A DNA stretch of 64,000 nucleotides from the NCBI GenBank assembly GCA_028622995.1, contig JAJQJQ010000030.1, forward strand, positions 2,914,001-2,978,000, read 5' to 3'. This document shows, piece by piece, positions 28,142 to 39,084 of this stretch; position 1 is the stretch's first letter, and every line of letters begins with the position of its first letter. The notes under the pieces were generated by a model. It saw only the letters and a list, made by a program, of their open reading frames with translations, had not been told where the DNA came from and did not search any database. The DNA is from Panagrolaimus kolymaensis. Lineage: Eukaryota > Nematoda > Chromadorea > Rhabditida > Panagrolaimidae. A program made the translations under genes and the position numbers.

Positions 28142-29732
28142 ATGGGGTTTTTAATTTTTTGGTTTAAAAAAAGCCAACCAAAAAAAAAAATGAAAATCAC
28201 TAGCATTAGGAAATGGGAGGTGAAAAATTTACAGAAGTATTTCTTTCGGTTGGTGCCAAAAAAGACATTTAGAAGTGAAAATTATTTATTTTTAGAATTC
28301 ATAAAACAATTCTTTGTATACTTTATAGCATCATTTAATATGTTATTGAACTTGCTTTTACTTTATTTTGGATTATTTTTAATTATCATCGAAGCTGGGC
28401 CATTATTACAACAAAATCCTAAAGTAAGTAATTTACTTCATTTTTTCTTTTCTTTTTTTTTGTTTGACAAAATAAAAAAAAATAATTTTCATGCGATTAA
28501 TGGAACATCATTATATCCCATAATAAAAGCGCAGACACCTTTCTTTGAAATCAGTCTTTTGGAATATTTGAATATTCCGATTGGTATTACGACTCAATGT
28601 AATAAACCATGCATATTTAATGAATTGTCTGATAATTTGATCGATGATAATAACAAAATTGATATATCTCTTTTTCATACTCGTGATTATGAAGTAAGTA
28701 ATTTTTTGTTAAATAAAAATAATTTTAGTTTTATTATTTTTAGGCTGGAAATGTTTAGCCTGGATTGAACGTATTTTTTTCTCACGAATCCCCCGCAAAT
28801 AATCCATCCAATGGGTTCGATAATAATCCATTAATTTCATATATGCCAAATCCACATGGTTTATTTGTACCGTATGATAAATTTGAACTTATTACAAATG
28901 AAACGGATAAACATGATTATTGGAGTCAAGATGAGGTAAATAAACACAATTTTATTTTTGGAATTTTGACGTACGTACACAATTTTATTTTAGGTTAATT
29001 ATTCTATTGATAATTTTAAAAAAGATGGTTTGTTAATCATAGCTTCAAATTGCGATACTCGTTCAGATAGAGATACCTTCGTTGCTTTTTTAAAGCTTCA
29101 CATAAACATTACATATTTGGGAAAATGTGGAGAAGATCGTGTTGATGACGCTCGAAAAATATCTGCATTTAAAACACACAAATGTTATTTGGCATTCGAA
29201 AATTCAGTTTGTGATAGTTATGTAACAGAAAAATTTTGGAATATCAAAAAATTAATTGTACCCATAGTTTTAAATCGAAATTATACTTTAACTTCTGGTG
29301 CTCCAAATGATTCTTATATTGCTGTTGGATGATTTTGATAATCTCAATGATTTCGTAAAACATTTAAAATATTTAATGGCGAATACAACGGAATATAAAA
29401 AGTTAGTTATTTTTCAAGTAAAAACACACTTTCAAATTTAACTAAATTTGTTACTTTTGTTTAGATATTTTTCTTGGACCAAATCTTTCAAAAAAACTGA
29501 AGCATCCAAAAATATTACGTGTGCCTTATGTGAAATGGCTTATGAAACTCGCGAAAACACCACATTAGCAGAAAGAATGGTACAGAGTTATAAAGAATGG
29601 GATACAAAAAGTCAATGTTTACCCAATTATGCAACGAAATTAATATCAAATTATGAAAAGTTCAAGTTGTTTATTAATAAATATATTGGCTATATTATGT
29701 CCTTCTTTGTCTTGTTGACTGATATGTATTAA
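28142..29732 (+). CDS. Alpha-1,3-fucosyltransferase (GT10) with an apparent frame break
   Basis: Golgi type II enzyme that transfers fucose from GDP-fucose to N-glycan or Lewis-type acceptors. The ATG at 28142 keeps one open frame into the gene; an ATG at 28340 directly precedes a hydrophobic anchor (LLNLLLLYFGLFLIII) and is an alternative start. Family landmarks are CNKPCIFNE, DISLFHTRDY, NVFFSHESPANNP, ASNCDTRSDR (typical SNC...R.R), LGKCGED, CYLAFENSVCDSYVTEKFWN (the GDP-fucose-binding core), PIVLNRNYTL and APNDSYIAV. The expected VDDF continues only after removing one G at 29327-29328; as written, the frame reaches TGA. Downstream exons then resume normally (YFSWTKSFKKTEA, CALCEMAYETRE). 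The introns around 28693-28757, 28936-28994 and 29403-29464 fit in phase. Either a recent pseudogene or a sequence error. Confidence 0.75.
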
Positions 29733-32106
29733 ATAAAACAATATACATAAAAATCCATTGTCCTTTTTTCCAATTGTATTTTCATAAATAAACGTCTCTT
29801 TTTTGAAAGATATCGCAATTTAAATTTATACAATAACAATTACTTGTGCATCCATCCTCATGGAACTTCAGAATGACCTTTAATGCCTCTTATTATAAGC
29901 ATTACTTAAAAAATATCCTCAAACCTTTTTATGCCACCAATTTTATTATGAAAGAAAGGAAAACAATTAATCTCATTTTTTGGTTTTTTTCATTTATTCA
30001 AAAAGCGTCAATCATGAGTTGCTCTGATTTTTTTGAACTTTTTTCAAGGTTTTATTTTTTTTTTGAATATTTTGTTATACATTTTTTTCCTATTTTTTTC
30101 CATGCATTTATAACAAAATTGAACTTGTTATGGGCGACTTTTTTATTTTTTATAATTCATATACCCAATTGTTTGCATGTTCAAAATGCAGAAAAATGTA
30201 AAAACTTTTTACAAAATTCAATAAAGATGAAGATAAAACTGTTGTATTAGGAAAAAAATTTCATATTTGCGAGCCTTTTAAAGTAAATTTTTATGGAACA
30301 ATGAAATTTTTCATTTATCAAAAAAAGTAAAAGAGCGAGGACGACGGCTTAACAAATGGCTAACATTAAATCGCGTTTCGCTATGAATTTGTAAATTGAA
30401 AGGAAAAAGGTGAGAATTTTTTTCGACTATGTTTACAAATATGTTTGTTAAATTTTATTTTAGGTTGAAAAGAATGTTTTTATTAGCTTCATATCGAGTC
30501 ATGAATTTTTTGCGATCATTTTATTAATTTTTTTATAAATAACGTAAATTTGTTTAAAATCCAAAGTTGAACGTTTTGCAGGTGTCATTAGTTTGAAAGA
30601 ACTGAAAAGACGCGTTCAGCTGAAGCACGAGAAGCTGGAAAATAAAAAAAAGATATAGAACCTAAACTTTTGTAATGGGTATTATTATTTTAAAAAATTT
30701 TTCTTTGTAAATTAAATGACTACAAATAAATAGGATTCAAAAAAATAAAACAAAAAAAACGACAAAATATTCAAAAAAACAAACTGAAAAAAAGTAAAGT
30801 TTATTTCGCTTTTCTTAATATTTTTTTCTTGCAAAAATGGCCGCTTTTCTTCAAATCAAAATGGGTTTAAAAAAACTTCATAAATCGATAGTTGCGCAAA
30901 AGTTTTGAAAGGCGCCTTTTTTTCATTTCGAAAAAAGTGTCGTTTTTCTTCTTTGATTGCAACACAATTGAATCAATGAAAAATTGGAAAGGTAACAGAC
31001 GTGTATTCGTTTTTTTTTGCGCAAAAATTTCTCAAGTGACAACATCTAAACTTGCCATTTGCTGTGTGTCATTTTGCACCATCTCTAAATTATGCAATGG
31101 ATTAAATTGCGTAAAAGTGTCGAACAAAATTTTTAAACCTAAAAAATCCAAGTATGAAAAAAGATAGAAATCGATAAAGTATAAAAAAAAATAGAAAAAA
31201 GCGCTTTTTCATTCCGAGCTTGATTTTTTTTTCATTTGAATTTTTTCTTTTAAATCAATAATAATATTTTTTTGAATATTTTAATTTAATTTTTTCTTAT
31301 TTTTTTTTCAACAAAGTTACTTACATTCTCTAAAAGAACTAAGAGATTCATAATTTTAACATTTTGTAAATTTCTTTATTTCATCAATATTTCTAACAAG
31401 TTAACAACATCTGCCATTAGCGTGCGTGCAAGAAGAATTTTACAATAAAAAATTCAAAAATTTACAATACCGATCAGACATAATGTTAGCGATGAACGCT
31501 ATCTGAATTGAATCGAAGTGGAATTTGCTTCATTAATACCACATTTAAAATTTTAAAATTAGAATTAACAATAATATTATTTTTTTCTTGCAACAAAAAG
31601 AAAACAACTCTTCGATCTTTCTTCATTGCTGCTGCTATTATGCTTTCAAAGCGACGAACCATTGATGATTATTACCTGCGGTTAGCAACGCAATTTCAAG
31701 CGAAGTTAAGAACTTGCCAAAAAAATGATCATTGATTGATCACAAACGGTGATTTGGCGGCGCTCGATGCCTTTCTACCAACTTCCAAAGTCTTAAATTT
31801 TTTAACTCCATGTGTTTAGAGCATCAAAATTTTTTGTTGAGGGAACAACATTTAAGCTGGAATATACGGAATTAAAATTTCAAAAATTTCAGGATTTAAA
31901 TTTAATTTAGTTAAATCGTTGAAACAGATATTGCTTATTTTTAATTTATCAAAAAGTTTTTAACTAAATCCTTATGTTCCTCTAATTTTTTTTAATGCAA
32001 CTTGAGCTTCTTAGGCTTTTGACCCAATAGTAGCATAATTTTTTTTTAGCATTTTTTGTTATAAGCGAAAAATTTCATTGTTCCATAGAAATTTGCTTTA
32101 AGGAGT
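29733..32106. other. Long gene-poor AT-rich region
   Basis: No supportable gene in about 2.4 kb. Frames at 29846-30250, 30892-31167 and 31508-31735 are Phe/Ile/Lys-rich and show no splice or domain signals. Contains the first copy of a duplicated non-coding segment (30757-30980). Confidence 0.5.
30757..30980 (+). repeat. Duplicated non-coding segment, copy 1
   Basis: Resembles 32607-32840 in the same order: ACAAAATATTCAAAAAA, a CTTCATAAATCGATAGTTG block, GGCGCC, ATTTCGAAAAAA and GATTGCAACACA. The spacing between blocks is similar in both. A dispersed repeat or a local duplication. Confidence 0.55.
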
Positions 32107-32454
32107 TCACAAATATGAAACTGCTTTCTTATACATAGTTACATGATTGATTACAATATAGGCTTCATCGCGGTAAATGTTATCTTCACAAATGATATGG
32201 AATGCCCATTTCATCTTTTTTAGTAAAGCTTGCTTTCTTCGCCAATAATCTTTTCGTTCTTTCCAGTAGTCGTCGAAATCAAGATCATGGTTTAATTCAC
32301 CAAGCAAAATCTTTTTATACACTGCCTCGAGATTTTGAGCATATGCACGAAGTCTTCTTTCTGTTTCAGCACTGGTGGTTAATAATTTGGATGGTTTGAC
32401 TTTTATTGCTCTTTGTTTTTTTCTTGTTGGCTTACTTTGATTCATGGCAACCAT
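32107..32454 (-). CDS. Hypothetical basic protein, 115 residues, single exon
   Basis: ATG-initiated frame with balanced, protein-like composition, unlike the Phe/Lys runs around it. The N-terminus is strongly basic (KPTRKKQRAIKVKPSK, a possible nuclear-localisation sequence). The middle is predicted helical (AETERRLRAYAQNLEAVYKK) and is followed by an aromatic, charged helix (DDYWKERKDYWRRKQALLKK). It has no signal peptide and no membrane segment. No family is recognised. A second ATG three codons later is an alternative start. It has no paralogue in this window. Confidence 0.45.
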   Translation of the reverse strand: MVAMNQSKPTRKKQRAIKVKPSKLLTTSAETERRLRAYAQNLEAVYKKILLGELNHDLDFDDYWKERKDYWRRKQALLKKMKWAFHIICEDNIYRDEAYIVINHVTMYKKAVSYL

Positions 32455-32606
32455 GCGGGAAGGAAGTAAACACTTGGCTTTATTGTCGTTAAGGATCTTT
32501 TTTTAGCTTATCACTTAATCGATTCCATGGAACTGCGTTGTAGTTGTCGACTATCTTTTCGCATTAGCAAATTTTGTGTCCAGTTAAAAGGTGAAATAAA
32601 AAAAGA

Positions 32607-32840
32607 AACAAAATATTCAAAAAAAAAAAAACGAAGAAAAAGTTATGTTTATTTTATTCTTTTCAAATTATTAACTATTTTGGTTGCAATAAAAGCGCCA
32701 CTAGTTTTTTTCAAATTCGATTGGATCAAAATAAAACCTTCATAAATCGATAGTTGCACAAAAATAAGAAGGGCGCCAATTTTTTTTTATTTCGAAAAAA
32801 AGTTATTTTTTTCAAATTCGATTGCAACACATCTCAATGA
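32607..32840 (+). repeat. Duplicated non-coding segment, copy 2
   Basis: Partner of 30757-30980. Shares CTTCATAAATCGATAGTTG, GGCGCC, the ATTTCGAAAAAA run and GATTGCAACACA. Confidence 0.55.
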
Positions 32841-33858
32841 CGACTACGCCATTTGAAAAAAAGAGAATGCCTTCGATCTTTTTTTTTGTCATAAGCTACT
32901 CGAATTACAAATCTTTAAAAGAGCAAATACATCATCGGTATTTGCGCAAAATAAAAAAATCTTAAAAAGAGTTAAATGTGTCAAAAAAAATATATTCACC
33001 AAACAAAAGCAGCCAGCAACTTCATTTCCACTTGAAGAAGACGAAAAAGAGTTAGAAAAAAAAGTATCGCTTCCTTTTTCTTTTCAAAATAAAGTTTTTG
33101 TTTCAAAAAATAGAGAAAGTGAAAAATAGTTTTTCTCAATGGTTTTAATATTTAATTTTTTTTTGGATTTTTTTTCGTTGGATTACTTCTTTAATATGTT
33201 CAAAGAAAATCAATAAAGCTCTGATCAGCCATTTTTGGTTGTCAAAATTTTGTTTTGAACCATTTTGAATAAGTGGATGGCAAAGAACAAAATGCAATTC
33301 GTACAGTTGGTGCAGAAGTTGTCTGTGCCTATTGCCCACTACCCTCATTTTAAGAATATTTCATTTGATAAATATGAAAACGAAGAAGTTAAATTAGCTG
33401 CAGAAGAACATATGGCTCAAATCATCAGAAAATCAGCATGTTAAAAAATGCTAGAAAAAACAACCTATTTTAAGCTATTTCCAACATTAATTATTTTGTT
33501 TCTTGATTTTCAATTAATTATTTTTTGACCATGCTCGTATGTTAATAGTGACTTTTTTGTAACTTAGTTTCAAGAACTTCTTAATTCTTTGTTTGTTTCT
33601 TCCATTAACTTTTTCATATTTAACAATCAAATTTGATGCTTCACAAAATAAACACGTTTTTTCCTTGCTTTTCTTCTTCTTTCAAACAATGGTTTTTTAA
33701 AATGAAATTTTTATTTAATCAGATTTTACATATGTACATACAGTTAATTAAATATACTCAGTGAATCAATAAAATGCAATCAAAAATGGAGAAAAATTCA
33801 AGTTAGTCGACGGAACATCACGATGATATGAATGTGACGAGATAGAGAGAGAAACGTA
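32841..33858. other. Intergenic region downstream of the proteasome ATPase gene
   Basis: A minus-strand frame at 33145-33348 (68 residues, QLLHQLYELHFVLC, WLIRALLIFFEHIKE) has some protein-like character. It ends in a Lys/Ile run, so it is not called. No other feature seen. Confidence 0.4.
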
Positions 33859-35398
33859 TTACAAATAGAATTCTTCCATAACACCAAATTTCTTTGTTTG
33901 AAAGACATTTCGAATAGCTCGATCAAAATCATCCATACATACAACTTTGCGATGAGCTCGAAGAGCTAACATACCAGCTTCAGTACAGATAGCCTGAAAA
34001 AAACAAGGATGTAAACAACTTCGAAAGAAACAAAGCTAATTACTGCTACTTGCAGAAAAAACGAATAACAAACAACAAACTTACACGACAATCAGCACCA
34101 GAAATTTCACGTTCTTTAGTCATAATCTTTTCAAATTTGACGTCCTTTGCAAGAGTCATACCAGATGTGTGAATATTGAAAATTTTGAGCTTTGTCTTTT
34201 CATCAGGTTTAGGCAATTCTATTTTGCGATCAATTCTTCCAGGACGAATAAGAGCAGGATCAAGAGAATCAATACGATTAGTAGCCAAAATAATTTTGAC
34301 ATCCCCACGAGATTCAAAACCATCCAATTGATTTAATAATTCGAGTAAAGTTCTTTGGACTTCTTGTTCTCCACGAGACGTAGTATCAAAGCGTTTGGTT
34401 CCAATAGCATCGATTTCATCCAAAAATACAATACACGGAGCATGTTCTTTAGCCATTTTGAATAAATCCCGAACTAAACGAGCACCTTCACCAGAGGATT
34501 TTTGAACGAGATCTGAGCCAGTTGCACGTAAGAATGTTGCACAAGTTGAATGAGCGACAGCTTTAGCAAGAAGAGTTTTACCTAAAAATGAAAAGGTTAG
34601 TGTACCAATGAGTATCACAAATGCATCCATTAATCATGTTAAAAGTAAGATAAATCATACCAGTTCCAGGTTCACCATATAGAATAACACCTTTAGGAGC
34701 AGTGATACCCATTTCTTCGTAATATTCCGGATGAGTTAAAGGTAGTTCCACGGATTCTTTGATTTCTTGAATTTGAGATTCTAATCCACCAATATCATCA
34801 AAGGATTCTTTAGGAGCTTTTTCAAGCTTATATAAAGCAGCTTTGGAATCAACAGAATCTTGTAAAACACCAACAACAGCAAGAGGAATATTTTTGAATG
34901 TGCCACCAGCTTTGACGAGAACAAGAGCATTCAAACATATCATATCTTTGTCACAAATGGATAAAATAGGAATATACCATTCTCGTTTGGATCCTTCCAC
35001 AATTACGACAGCATGTTGTTCATCATTGAATAATTCATGTACACGAGCTAAGGTAGTTGGAGTTCCACGAAGTGCTTGAACCAAGCGGCGTTCTTGACGT
35101 TGATTATCCATGGGTTTGAAAGAATTTTGACGTTGAATGAATTCTTGTTCAAGAAGAAGATAGTCGTGGACCCGATTTGATTTGAGCATACGAAGAAGAC
35201 ATTGACGACGAGGAGCTACTAAAACAGACAAGAAAAAATGAATTAGGTAAAGGAGTTAATAAAAAAGTGGAACTTACTTTGAGGAAGTTTATTGATTGCA
35301 TCAAGACCTTTACCTTTTTGAGATTTTCTTGCAATCTTTTGTGCAGCATGTTGAGGCATTGGACGCTTTCCACCAGGACGAGCAACTTGATTTCCCAT
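33859..35398 (-). CDS. 26S proteasome regulatory ATPase Rpt2 (PSMC1)-type, divergent pore loop
   Basis: Four exons, about 437 residues (human PSMC1 has 440). The family forms the hexameric AAA+ ring that unfolds ubiquitinated substrates. It starts MGN, keeping the Gly-2 that is N-myristoylated in Rpt2, and has the N-terminal helix ([16 protein letters not shown]) and OB-fold. The AAA module has [33 protein letters not shown] (Walker A, split by an intron; Glu replaces the usual Pro), [14 protein letters not shown] (Walker B) and [12 protein letters not shown] (arginine finger region). It ends EEFYL, an HbYX-like tail that opens the 20S gate. The pore-1 loop, KYLGDG in human Rpt2, reads KSSGEG, so the substrate-gripping aromatic is gone. 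Best match is Rpt2; I infer a divergent paralogue, perhaps tissue-restricted. Whether a canonical Rpt2 exists elsewhere cannot be seen here. Confidence 0.9.
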
Positions 35399-35887
35399 AT
35401 TTGATGATTGATTGAAAGTTAGTCAGTAAAATGAGAGAGAATCAGCAACAGAGATCAATCGACGACTGTTCTTCGTACTCGAGTTCTTCAGTGCATGAAG
35501 CTTTTATAGGATTTGAGAAGAGTTTTATTCGATTATGAAGCATTCAAAAAAATGTATGCAAATTTTAGGCTTCTCATTTTTTCTTGGGAAACTTGTATGT
35601 TATTTTAATTTTCTGGCAAGTGAAGGTCATTTTTTTGGAAGGTTTGTTGATGATCGAGAAAAAATTTCCGCGTTTACTCGATAAAAAAAGATTAATGGCA
35701 TTAGCTATTTTTGTTCTTGAATATTTTCTGTTTTTTATCGAATCTTTTTCAAGTGGGTTGTTTTGATAATAGAAATCATTGATTTCATCACAATAACCTC
35801 AAGCGCCTATTTACTCTTTTATGACCACCATGCCTCACAGAAGATACCAGCTATTATTTTATGACAAAACAAAAATCAAAGACAGAA
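35399..35887. other. Divergent promoter region between Rpt2-type and RING genes
   Basis: The two genes are transcribed away from each other. A 60-residue frame at 35584-35766 is not convincing. Confidence 0.45.
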
Positions 35888-36673
35888 ATGATTAGTGGAC
35901 TCATTGTTTTCATCTTTATTTTTTATATCTCTGTCATGGCTATTTATAAAGAAATACAAAATTCCAAAAAGAATAATATTCATCAGAAAAAGGTTAAATT
36001 TTTTATTTAAATATTTATTTTTATTATTTAAATATTCTAGTTTTAGGTTTATTCAAACGTCAAAAAATTGCAAGATTCATCCCAAATTTTAATTCCCATC
36101 GATGCTTTAGAATGCAAAATTTGTTATGAAATATTCGAAGAAATTCCAGGTTTATTAAAATGTGGCCATTCATTTTGCTTTAAATGCATCAAAGGTTTTC
36201 GAGCTAGAGCTAAACAAAATTTTGTTAAGGTAAATATATTATTACTTTATGAGATTCTAAAAAACCAATTTTTATCTTCCCATTTTAGCTTTTAGTTTGT
36301 CCACTTTGTACCCAAGCTACTCCAGTCGAGTATCATATTCGACAAAATTATTCGTTTGATGAAGTTTTACAATATGCAAATACCATAGAAAATATGGTTC
36401 TCATTAGTCAATCACGACAAGTAAGCCACAAATATCTTTTCCCTCATAAAAAATAGATTCCATTGGCTTTTTTAGGTTGACACAAAAATTTTAAAAGCTT
36501 ATGAAGCTCAAAAAGGATTATATTATCAAGCTTTAGAAAATCTTAACTTCGCTGAAAAGCTACATGGATTTGAAATGAATGAAATGAAAACGAAAATTTC
36601 AAAGTTCCACAAAAAGAAAGCAAAACAAATATTGAAAAAACTATTTTGCTTTTTGTTATTCTTATTTTGTTAG
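35888..36673 (+). CDS. Membrane-anchored RING-finger E3-like protein
   Basis: Four exons (35888-35992, 36047-36229, 36289-36420, 36476-36673; all phase 0) give 205 residues. An N-terminal hydrophobic segment (LIVFIFIFYISVMAIY, residues about 4-19) is a signal anchor. A C3HC4 RING follows: ALECKICYEIFEEIP, LLKCGHSFCFKCI and LLVCPLCTQATP, with all eight ligands present and the last pair on exon three. The Pro after the final CxxC is present but further along than usual. A helical region (DTKILKAYEAQKGLYYQALE) leads to a basic stretch and a hydrophobic C-terminus (KKLFCFLLFLFC) that could be a second membrane segment, giving a hairpin or tail-anchored topology. It probably acts as a ubiquitin ligase at a membrane; substrates are unknown. 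Confidence 0.82.
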
Positions 36674-37067
36674 GGTTTATTGCTTTCAAGATTGTTTTTT
36701 GTAAGAAAAGTTAAAGAAAAAGTTTGAATAAAGCTTCTGAAAGATACGTATAAAGTTAAAGCCGAAAGTGGCACAAAAGGAAGAGAAAGGTGATACATAT
36801 TAAATAATGCTAGCTATAGGCTTGTTTTACTAAACTCACTGAAGAAATTAAGCGACTTGAAAAATCTCCTAAAACTTTTACGTTAAGCAAGAATAAGGTT
36901 CAAGGCTTCATCACTCGAATAAGATTATCTTTCTTAAGTTTTTTTTAACTCAACCGAAGTAGCAAAATCCAACTTTTCAAATGGTATTAACAATAAATTT
37001 ATTTATACAAAAGAATTAAACGTAATAAACAAGAAAACGAAACACAATTCAAAACAAAAAAAAACAT
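36674..37067. other. Intergenic spacer, convergent 3' ends
   Basis: 3' flanks of the RING gene and family member D. Nothing recognisable. Confidence 0.5.
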
Positions 37068-38436
37068 TCAAATATTAATTTCAAGTTTGGTTGGTGCAAC
37101 ATAAAATTCAAATTTCTGTTTCATAGCTGTAAGTTGAGATTTGACATATTGAGATAAGTATAAAGTATTGAATGTGAGAGAGAAATATGTGTTTGGATGC
37201 ATCTAAAAATTGTAAAAGTTAATATAAATAAGTAAATGTGAAAATTTTACCATCATGAAAATGTAAAAACTATCGGGATCAAAATATTCATAATTGAGGT
37301 TAGAAAGCTTGAAAATTTGAAGCTTTGTGAAGTAGAGTGTGGCGAGATTATTGAATGTGTTCTTTGTAATACAGCTACTGTCCATAAGCACACTAAAAAA
37401 CAACGTCATCTTTAGGATAAAGAAAAAGCAGAAAACTTACAATAAAAAGCGTTCAATATTTGGTAACATTTGAAGAATATTCTCAAGATGAACATGATCA
37501 CCGTTTTCATCTTTGATTAGAACGTTGAACAAATAAAGATTTGTTATCATTCCAGAAACAGCAAGCATTTCATATTCTTCCCATGTCAAAGTTTGATAAT
37601 GGAGAAACAGATCGGTAACATCACACGAGAGAACTTTGCGAAGAAGTTGAGAAACACATTGTCGATTTGAACCGCTTGAACGAGTATTACCCTTGAATGG
37701 GTTACCTTCATATAGAGAAATAGTACCATCGAGCACCAGGTATTTATGTGAAACAACATTGTCGACAGTTAAATCAGCAGCAATAGAAAGCTTGATAGGT
37801 TTTTCATCTTCCTTCAAAGTTGCTAGCCATTCGTTTCGATTGACGAGTTTACAAAGATTCTTAATAACAAGATGTTGACCATTTGCAAGTTGATTTCCAA
37901 AATTATGAACCTGCAAACATAACAAAAATGAAGATAATAAACACATGAATATATAAAACATACTTTTTCAAGAGTTTCTTCAGCAGTAGCAAGAGGTTCA
38001 ACAGCAACAAGAGGTTGATCACTTTCTTTTTGTTTTTCCAAAGCAGAAATCTGAAAACAAAAAAAAAGTAAGATAACCGAACATAAGAACGTATAAAAGC
38101 TACCTTTTCAATCAGCTTCTTGTTTGTTTCTTCTAAATTAGCATTGACTTGTTGGAGGCGCTCGATCTCTTCTTCTAAAGTTTTCTTTGAGTCATCTTCA
38201 GAACATGTTCTTTGCTTTTCTATCGTATCCTTCATTTCGAGATTTTCACAGATCAATTCAGCAATTTCCTTTTGAAGTTGAGCGTTTTCATCGATCTTTT
38301 CTTCATGCGCACGTTTCAAGAAAGCAAGGCCATTAGAATGTTGAGATTCGTATAAAGGTGAAGAAATGTTTATATCAGCAGCTGACATGGATTGAAGAGA
38401 TTGGTTCGAAGAATTTTGTTGAATAACGCCATACAT
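37068..38436 (-). CDS. Coiled-coil F-box-associated-like protein (family member D, intact)
   Basis: Five exons in consistent phase. The first (38436-38104) encodes a Ser/Gln-rich head and a long coiled coil (DENAQLQKEIAELICENLEM, then EEIERLQQVNANLEETNKKL). The second (from 38050) encodes a short Pro/Val-rich linker. The third has NEWLATLKEDEKPIKLSIAA, TVDNVVSHKYLVLDGTISLY, CDVTDLFLHYQTLTWEEYEM and HLENILQMLPNIERF. Later exons add NTFNNLATLYFTKLQIFKL, and the stop is at 37068. The 20722-21902 copy has matching blocks in the same order but is broken. The W..L...P..L and VTDLFL blocks also correspond to parts of the 4867-6182 gene. The function is unknown: the body resembles nematode F-box-associated domains but no F-box is present, so oligomerisation through the coiled coil is the only safe inference. 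Confidence 0.7.
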
Positions 38437-39084
38437 GTTAACCGAACAGTTCTAAAAAAACCAAATGAAATAAAAAAAAATAGGAAAAATATGCAAGGAA
38501 AAACAATGTAGCGCAAAATTAGAATAAACGAAGTTGATAACGTTGACAAAAACCAAAAAGTGTGAGAAATAATAAAGCACGTTATTATTATCGCTAGAAT
38601 AACAATCCAACAGAAAAGATGATGATAAAAATTCATTGATGCAAAATTGAGAATAAAAACGTTTGATTTTTCCAAAGATGAAAAAGCGATGAAACAATAG
38701 TAACCATACTGCTGCTTTCCATGCAAGAAACAATCAAGAATTTGAAAATGTGGATGAATGCTTTGCAACCAAAACATAATTTTTTTCTAAATTTTTTTAT
38801 GTTCAAATTTGTTGTTTGCTTTGTTGATGATTATGAAAGTAAAAAAAAGCGGTTGCTTTTTAGGGTATTAATATTATTCATTCATAAAACAATGTAAATT
38901 TCTCTTGTAATATTTTTTTGCCCGAATTTTTTCATTTTCGTTTTTGAGATGTAATAGCTATCATAATTTACTCCTTTCATGGCCAATAATAGACTTGATG
39001 ATTGCTTTTCATTGAAAGAAGGAATAATTTATTGATTTCGATAACTTTATATTCAATAATGTTCCATTATGCGAAAAAGGATCT
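38437..39084. other. Intergenic region
   Basis: Frames at 38370-38777 (minus) are hydrophobic low-complexity sequence and overlap in two frames. The receptor-like frame of the next gene is already open from about 39030, so its first exon may lie here. Confidence 0.45.

Noticed and set aside
29846..30250. 134-residue plus-strand open frame after the fucosyltransferase
   Set aside because: Hydrophobic low-complexity composition; no homology to the gene upstream and no clear gene structure.
33145..33348. 68-residue minus-strand frame with some protein-like character
   Set aside because: Ends in a Lys/Ile run, has no neighbouring exon that joins in phase, and no recognisable family.
35149..35385. 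Alternate-frame open reading over the first exons of the Rpt2-type gene
   Set aside because: A shadow of the real coding frame; the Rpt2 frame is supported by family motifs and splice phases.
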